DNA from: Fratercula arctica
Lineage: Eukaryota; Chordata; Aves; Charadriiformes; Alcidae
NCBI GenBank assembly: GCA_947846985.1
Contig: CANTUZ010000023.1
Coordinates: forward strand, 5,475,677-5,539,676
DNA length: 64,000 nucleotides
Direction: 5' to 3'
Made by a program: the position numbers and the translations under genes. Positions 60,279 through 64,000 of the stretch are shown one piece after another (position 1 is the first letter of the stretch; the number at the start of each line of letters is the position of its first letter). The notes beneath the pieces were generated by a model. The model did no database searches. It was given only the letters and a program-made list of their open reading frames with translations, and had not been told where the DNA came from.

Positions 60279-60993
60279 AACGCTATTTGTCCTGAGGGCT
60301 TTGTTGTTCAGATATTAGCGTACAACCATGTGCAACAGCTCATTCCAAGGAAGTGGAAGCAATCTAATAGTTCCCTATGCAATATTTATTGTCATACGCT
60401 CTAAGAAAAATTCATTTGCATATGAGAGTCAACGGAGGCCGTAAAATAGCATGCATTGACTGTAACCATCATTGTTGAATAAGTTAAAGTACCAAATGAT
60501 TTATGAATGTTATTTTCCTTGATTAAAAGAGGTGACGTTGCTTCCAGAGGGTGCTGCTGTGCAACAGCTTTCCTTCCTCAAACTTGATGCCACGGTATAA
60601 ATTTTGCTGAGCGAGAGCAGGCATGATTATGAAATGCTTCTAGACTTGCTTCTAGGTCTGATTTGAAAATTTCAAAGAGGACAGCTCTGCCTGTCATCAT
60701 TCCAGTCTTCCTGCCAATTCACCCCTCTCCCTTTCACTTCTGCCCAGAGCGTACCGAGAAACAATCAATAGGCCTTGGAGAAATGATATTTCTTGATATT
60801 TCCTTTAATTTGGAAAGTCTGGGTAAATATTGGCTCCACTGAACGTGATGGAAAACCCCTCAACTCACTTTGATGAGGCCAGGAGTTTGTCCTACCTTGT
60901 GCGGTGTTTTGAGACTTGGGAATAAAAGTATAGAACAAGTGCAAAGTGGAGTATTTTTACATGAAAATGAGCCAGAGAAAAGTAATCTGCTGT

Positions 60994-61057
60994 GGATATA
61001 TTTTCCTTAGAGCAAGGATATACTTTCCTTAGAGAGGATATACTTTTCTCAGAGCAA
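60994..61057. repeat. Three-unit minisatellite, 20-22 bp unit
   Basis: Units at 60994-61015, 61016-61035 and 61036-61057 share GGATATA(C/T)TTT(C/T)C(C/T)(C/T)AGAG. The middle unit lacks two bases. No coding or regulatory meaning is visible. Confidence 0.85.
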
Positions 61058-62990
61058 AGTAGCATCAAAGATCATTCAGCTGAGATAGATCGCTAATCTG
61101 ATAGTTTGTGGTTGTGAAATTCTTTGGTTTTGAAAGAAGTTAGGGTCTCTGAACATCAAAAAATAAGTGATGATTTCAAAAACACAAACAGCAGCTCTTA
61201 ACACCACCCTAATAAAAATCAAAGGGAAGAGAAGGAGTCGATGCTGGACAGTGAATTGAAAGGCTGAGTTTTAATTTTGGATTTCCAACTGCTAGTGCTG
61301 TTGAATTTTAATTAATACATGTTTCTAGCACCTCTTTTTCCTCGTTTAGATAATAAAGAAAACTTGGCTATGAGTTTTACATAGCAATTGCATTTATTCT
61401 GCGGTTACCTTTTTTGACTGGTACTGTAGTTACCACAGCAACAGTAAAATGGATTAGTTATAATATGAAAACTTTCTGTACAGAAGCAAATCTGATAAAA
61501 TGTCACGAACCGACTTGAAGAAATATGTATGTTCCAATAAAAATCACTCAATGTTTCTGGGGTTACTGTAGCAATGCATTACCAATTCTATAGTTAAGAT
61601 CTCATCAGTATCTCCCATATAAATCTGCCATATTTAGTCCTGAAACCAGCCTGAAATGTTATGTCGCCAGCTCTCAACTGGGGAATGATTAAAAAACGGC
61701 ACTCCAAAATGAATTGATTTGGTTGAATGCAAAAGAAGTAGTTCCTGTTACTTCCCACCTCAGTGTATATAGAAACACCTGACGATCAATGATAAAATGA
61801 AGGCTTGAGAAGGGTATTTTGAAAATTCATGTTTCAGAAGCATCATTTAGTAAGCAGTAAAGAAGGCGGTCGGTAAGATAGACCAGGCCAGTGCTGGCCA
61901 CCCTCTTTGTCCATGAAACCCATTAATAACCATTGACTACCATGGGTATCTATATGGCCCCCATTTCAATGTCTGATACTGTCAAGGCTTTCCGTGTGTT
62001 TATCCTTATAATACTAAGCCGGCTAGAGCAGTGGTGCTCTTGTTTCTGTTATATAGATGAGGTGTGGGTGAATTACCTGCAGATTTTTTCTCTTTATCTC
62101 CCAATAATTGGTTCACGCTGTGAATACGGAGAGTTTATATCCCTCCTAGTCTTCTCAACCCATCACCTTCCCAAAGGAAACAATACACAATAGCAGTTTT
62201 ATAGCTAAATCGCGGGTGGGAGGGGGAGGAAGGCTGACGTTGTTCTGCCACTGAGGTATAGTGTTCAGAGTATTATACTGTGCTCGGAAGTTACTGAGTT
62301 TTTCTGCCCCCTGTTCCCATGAGGTTATTCACAGCTCTGCCATAAATACAGGAAATTAATCTATATATTTCCATCCAAAGATGAGAACTAGGGAATGAAA
62401 TTCAAGTAAAAATCTGGTTGCTGAGAGCCACAGCAAAGAAGCACAAGAGCTGCCCTGACTGTAAAGAAATCCTCACGGACCCAGCAAAGCCACCTCTGAC
62501 ACCTCTGGATACCAGGTTCATGGAAATAAACACCAAACACTGTTATTCTGTATTTCCAGGCAGAATTCTCATCACCGGTCTTTTCACTTGATAGTGAGGT
62601 GTGTTGGGGTTGATTTTTAATAAAGTTCCTAGTTAGAAAGAGATGGTTTTATACCAACAGTGTACTGATTAGTAGGACCAGTGCACAGTTTAACTAAAAT
62701 TTAAGTTTAATGGGAGTGTTTTTTGAATGAGACCTCTGTGACAACATAACTCATAGCTGCCGCTAAGGTTTTGAAAACCTTCTCAAAAAATCTCTTGCCT
62801 GTTGGAGTGTAATTAAATATGTGTAGCATTAAAGCAAGCACTAGGAAGAAATGTAGTTCTAAGGAAAAAATGGAGAAATTCTTATCAGACAGTACACTGG
62901 GGTGGCTGGATGTCTTTATGTGGGTAAAAAATACAGTCCTCTTAGATGATCAATTATGTGGGGACCTGAGTGTCTCTAAATTTAGGAGCC

Positions 62991-63188
62991 TAGAATCATA
63001 GAATCATGGAATGGTTTGGGTTGGAAGGGACCTTAAAGATCACCCAGTGCCACCCCCTGCCCTGGGCAGGGACACCTCCCACCAGCCCAGGTTGCTCCAA
63101 GCCCCGTCCAACCTGGCCTTGAACCCCTCCAGGGATGGGGCAGCCACAGCTTCTCTGGGCACCCTGGGCCAGGGGCTCACCACCCTCA
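62991..63188 (-). mobile_element. CR1 LINE, 5'-truncated (about 198 bp), minus strand
   Basis: It starts with TAGAATCATAGAATCATGG on the plus strand, the reverse complement of the terminal repeats. It includes the perfect CCCTGCCCTGGGCAGGG hairpin and the full tail block, and stops within TGGGCCAGGGGCTCACCACCC, before the ORF2 part seen in the 52412 copy. It is very close in sequence to that copy. GGTAAGTGG follows immediately and looks like a splice donor, but no exon can be tied to it. Confidence 0.92.
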
Positions 63189-64000
63189 TGGTAAGTGGAT
63201 AGACGGGAACAGAGAGGCCATTCCGTGGGGCATAATCACACCTTTTGGAAGATGCGGGAAACTTAAACCATCAAACCCTTTTCTCACTGATGGCAGATGC
63301 CGTCCCCCATGTAACTCAGCGCAGATGAGCGGTAGCGTGAGAGCAGGAGCAGGGTCGTTAGAGGCTGATCTGCCGACAGCCGACGCAGTGATGCCCACGG
63401 ACGTAGACTCAAGGAGAGACCCTGCCCAGTGGCAGATGGCAAAACACGGATCCACTATATTTGGTGACCCTCATAATGTGTTTTTGAGGTCTGAGCTGCA
63501 GATAAGGGGTAATTCATCAGAATAGCTGGGCTCCTTGACAGCTACAATGGGGACTCTGTCAAGGTGGATACCGGTTTACGGTATCATATCGACAACATGT
63601 ATTTATTCAAGGGCACCTCAGTTTGGATTTTCTTGTTGTGCTACAGCATATGATTGCAGAGTTGTGAATGGGTAGCTGCATGTGTTATACCAGCCTTTCT
63701 ATCTAGATATGGTTATATTTTTCTGTATCTGGCTAGATTATAACTGATTAATATCTATCTAACCTGTAAAATTATCTATAGTCCAGTCTTTTTACACCAG
63801 CTGTTACAATCTAATTTGATCTGGTTAGTGGTGAGGGATCTTAATTCAATATGTAATGTATTTTTACTTCTTTTCTGTTTCAAAATGCAAAGCTCAAGAT
63901 AAACAGTTTGAGATTTTTTTTCACTATACTTTTCCTTCAGGCACGGACTCGACATTTTTCAAGCAACCTTGGAATAGCTTTTTGTTTAGGGACTTGTTTG
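63189..64000. other. Unique noncoding stretch to window end, no gene recognised
   Basis: The first 400 bp is relatively CpG-containing (for example 63330-63460) and the last 300 bp is AT-rich with repeated TATCTA motifs (63700-63780). Overlapping ORFs of 66-89 codons on both strands have no recognised domains. No repeat family is recognised. Any larger feature continuing beyond 64000 cannot be seen. Confidence 0.45.

Larger units (their letters stand above)
53771..62990. other. Unique noncoding stretch with several small repeats, no gene recognised
   Basis: No gene is recognised. The longest ORF (124 codons, 59164-59538, minus) has no known domain. Distinct small structures are listed separately: overlapping hairpins at 54094-54124, a degenerate repeat at 57195-57440, a homopolymer hairpin at 58551-58616, a 31-bp duplication at 60217-60278 and a three-unit minisatellite at 60994-61057. 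A short repeated CAATTAGTA motif lies at 54015-54043. A palindrome TATGTACGTACATA is at 54214-54227, next to a (GT)n run. Confidence 0.5.

Noticed and set aside
63186..63198. Splice-donor-like GGTAAGTGG right after the 63.0 kb CR1
   Set aside because: A single donor motif without an open, bounded exon is expected by chance many times in 64 kb.
1..64000. tRNA, rRNA, CRISPR array, or bacterial-type operon signals
   Set aside because: No cloverleaf with A/B boxes, no rRNA-like conserved block, no regularly spaced repeats with unique spacers, and no operon layout were seen.

Overview
The window looks like noncoding DNA from a bird genome. The main evidence is eleven CR1-type LINE retrotransposon copies, several ending in the 3' signature ATTCTATGATTCTA that avian CR1 elements carry, plus two LTR pieces of endogenous retroviruses. 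Nothing looks bacterial: there are no operons, no ribosome-binding sites and no run of long ORFs. The background is AT-rich with many homopolymer runs, as in a long intron or a gene desert. I found no host protein-coding gene, exon, tRNA, rRNA or CRISPR array that I can defend. The only clearly coding-derived sequence is LINE ORF2.

Layout. 1-6277 is unique sequence. 6278-7091 is a nest of three CR1 3' ends (one +, two -) with an LTR fragment between the second and third. 8834-9334 is a minus-strand CR1. 9335-14941 is unique with long T and G runs, followed by a roughly 60-bp CR1 stub. 15006-27471 is unique, except for an old imperfect repeat pair near 24.5 and 25.9 kb and a possible reverse-transcriptase relic between them. 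27472-30008 is the longest CR1: about 2.5 kb on the plus strand, with most of ORF2 broken by three frameshifts and one TAG. Shorter CR1 copies lie at 32.4 (-), 37.35 (+), 43.4 (+), 52.4 (-) and 63.0 kb (-). 53018-53765 is a well-delimited solo LTR with a 5-bp target duplication.

The CR1 copies fall into at least three 3'-tail types: one shared by the copies at 6.5, 6.8, 8.8, 52.4 and 63.0 kb; one shared by the 27.5-30.0 kb copy, the 14.9 kb stub and probably the 37.4 kb copy; and one shared by the 32.4 and 43.4 kb copies. This implies insertion by several subfamilies. No gene network can be described. The most interesting items are the solo LTR, the decay pattern of the long CR1, the nested CR1/LTR cluster, the unclassified repeat pair, and a 16-bp palindrome resembling an RFX X-box at 31266-31281. 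I see no convincing new biological system here.
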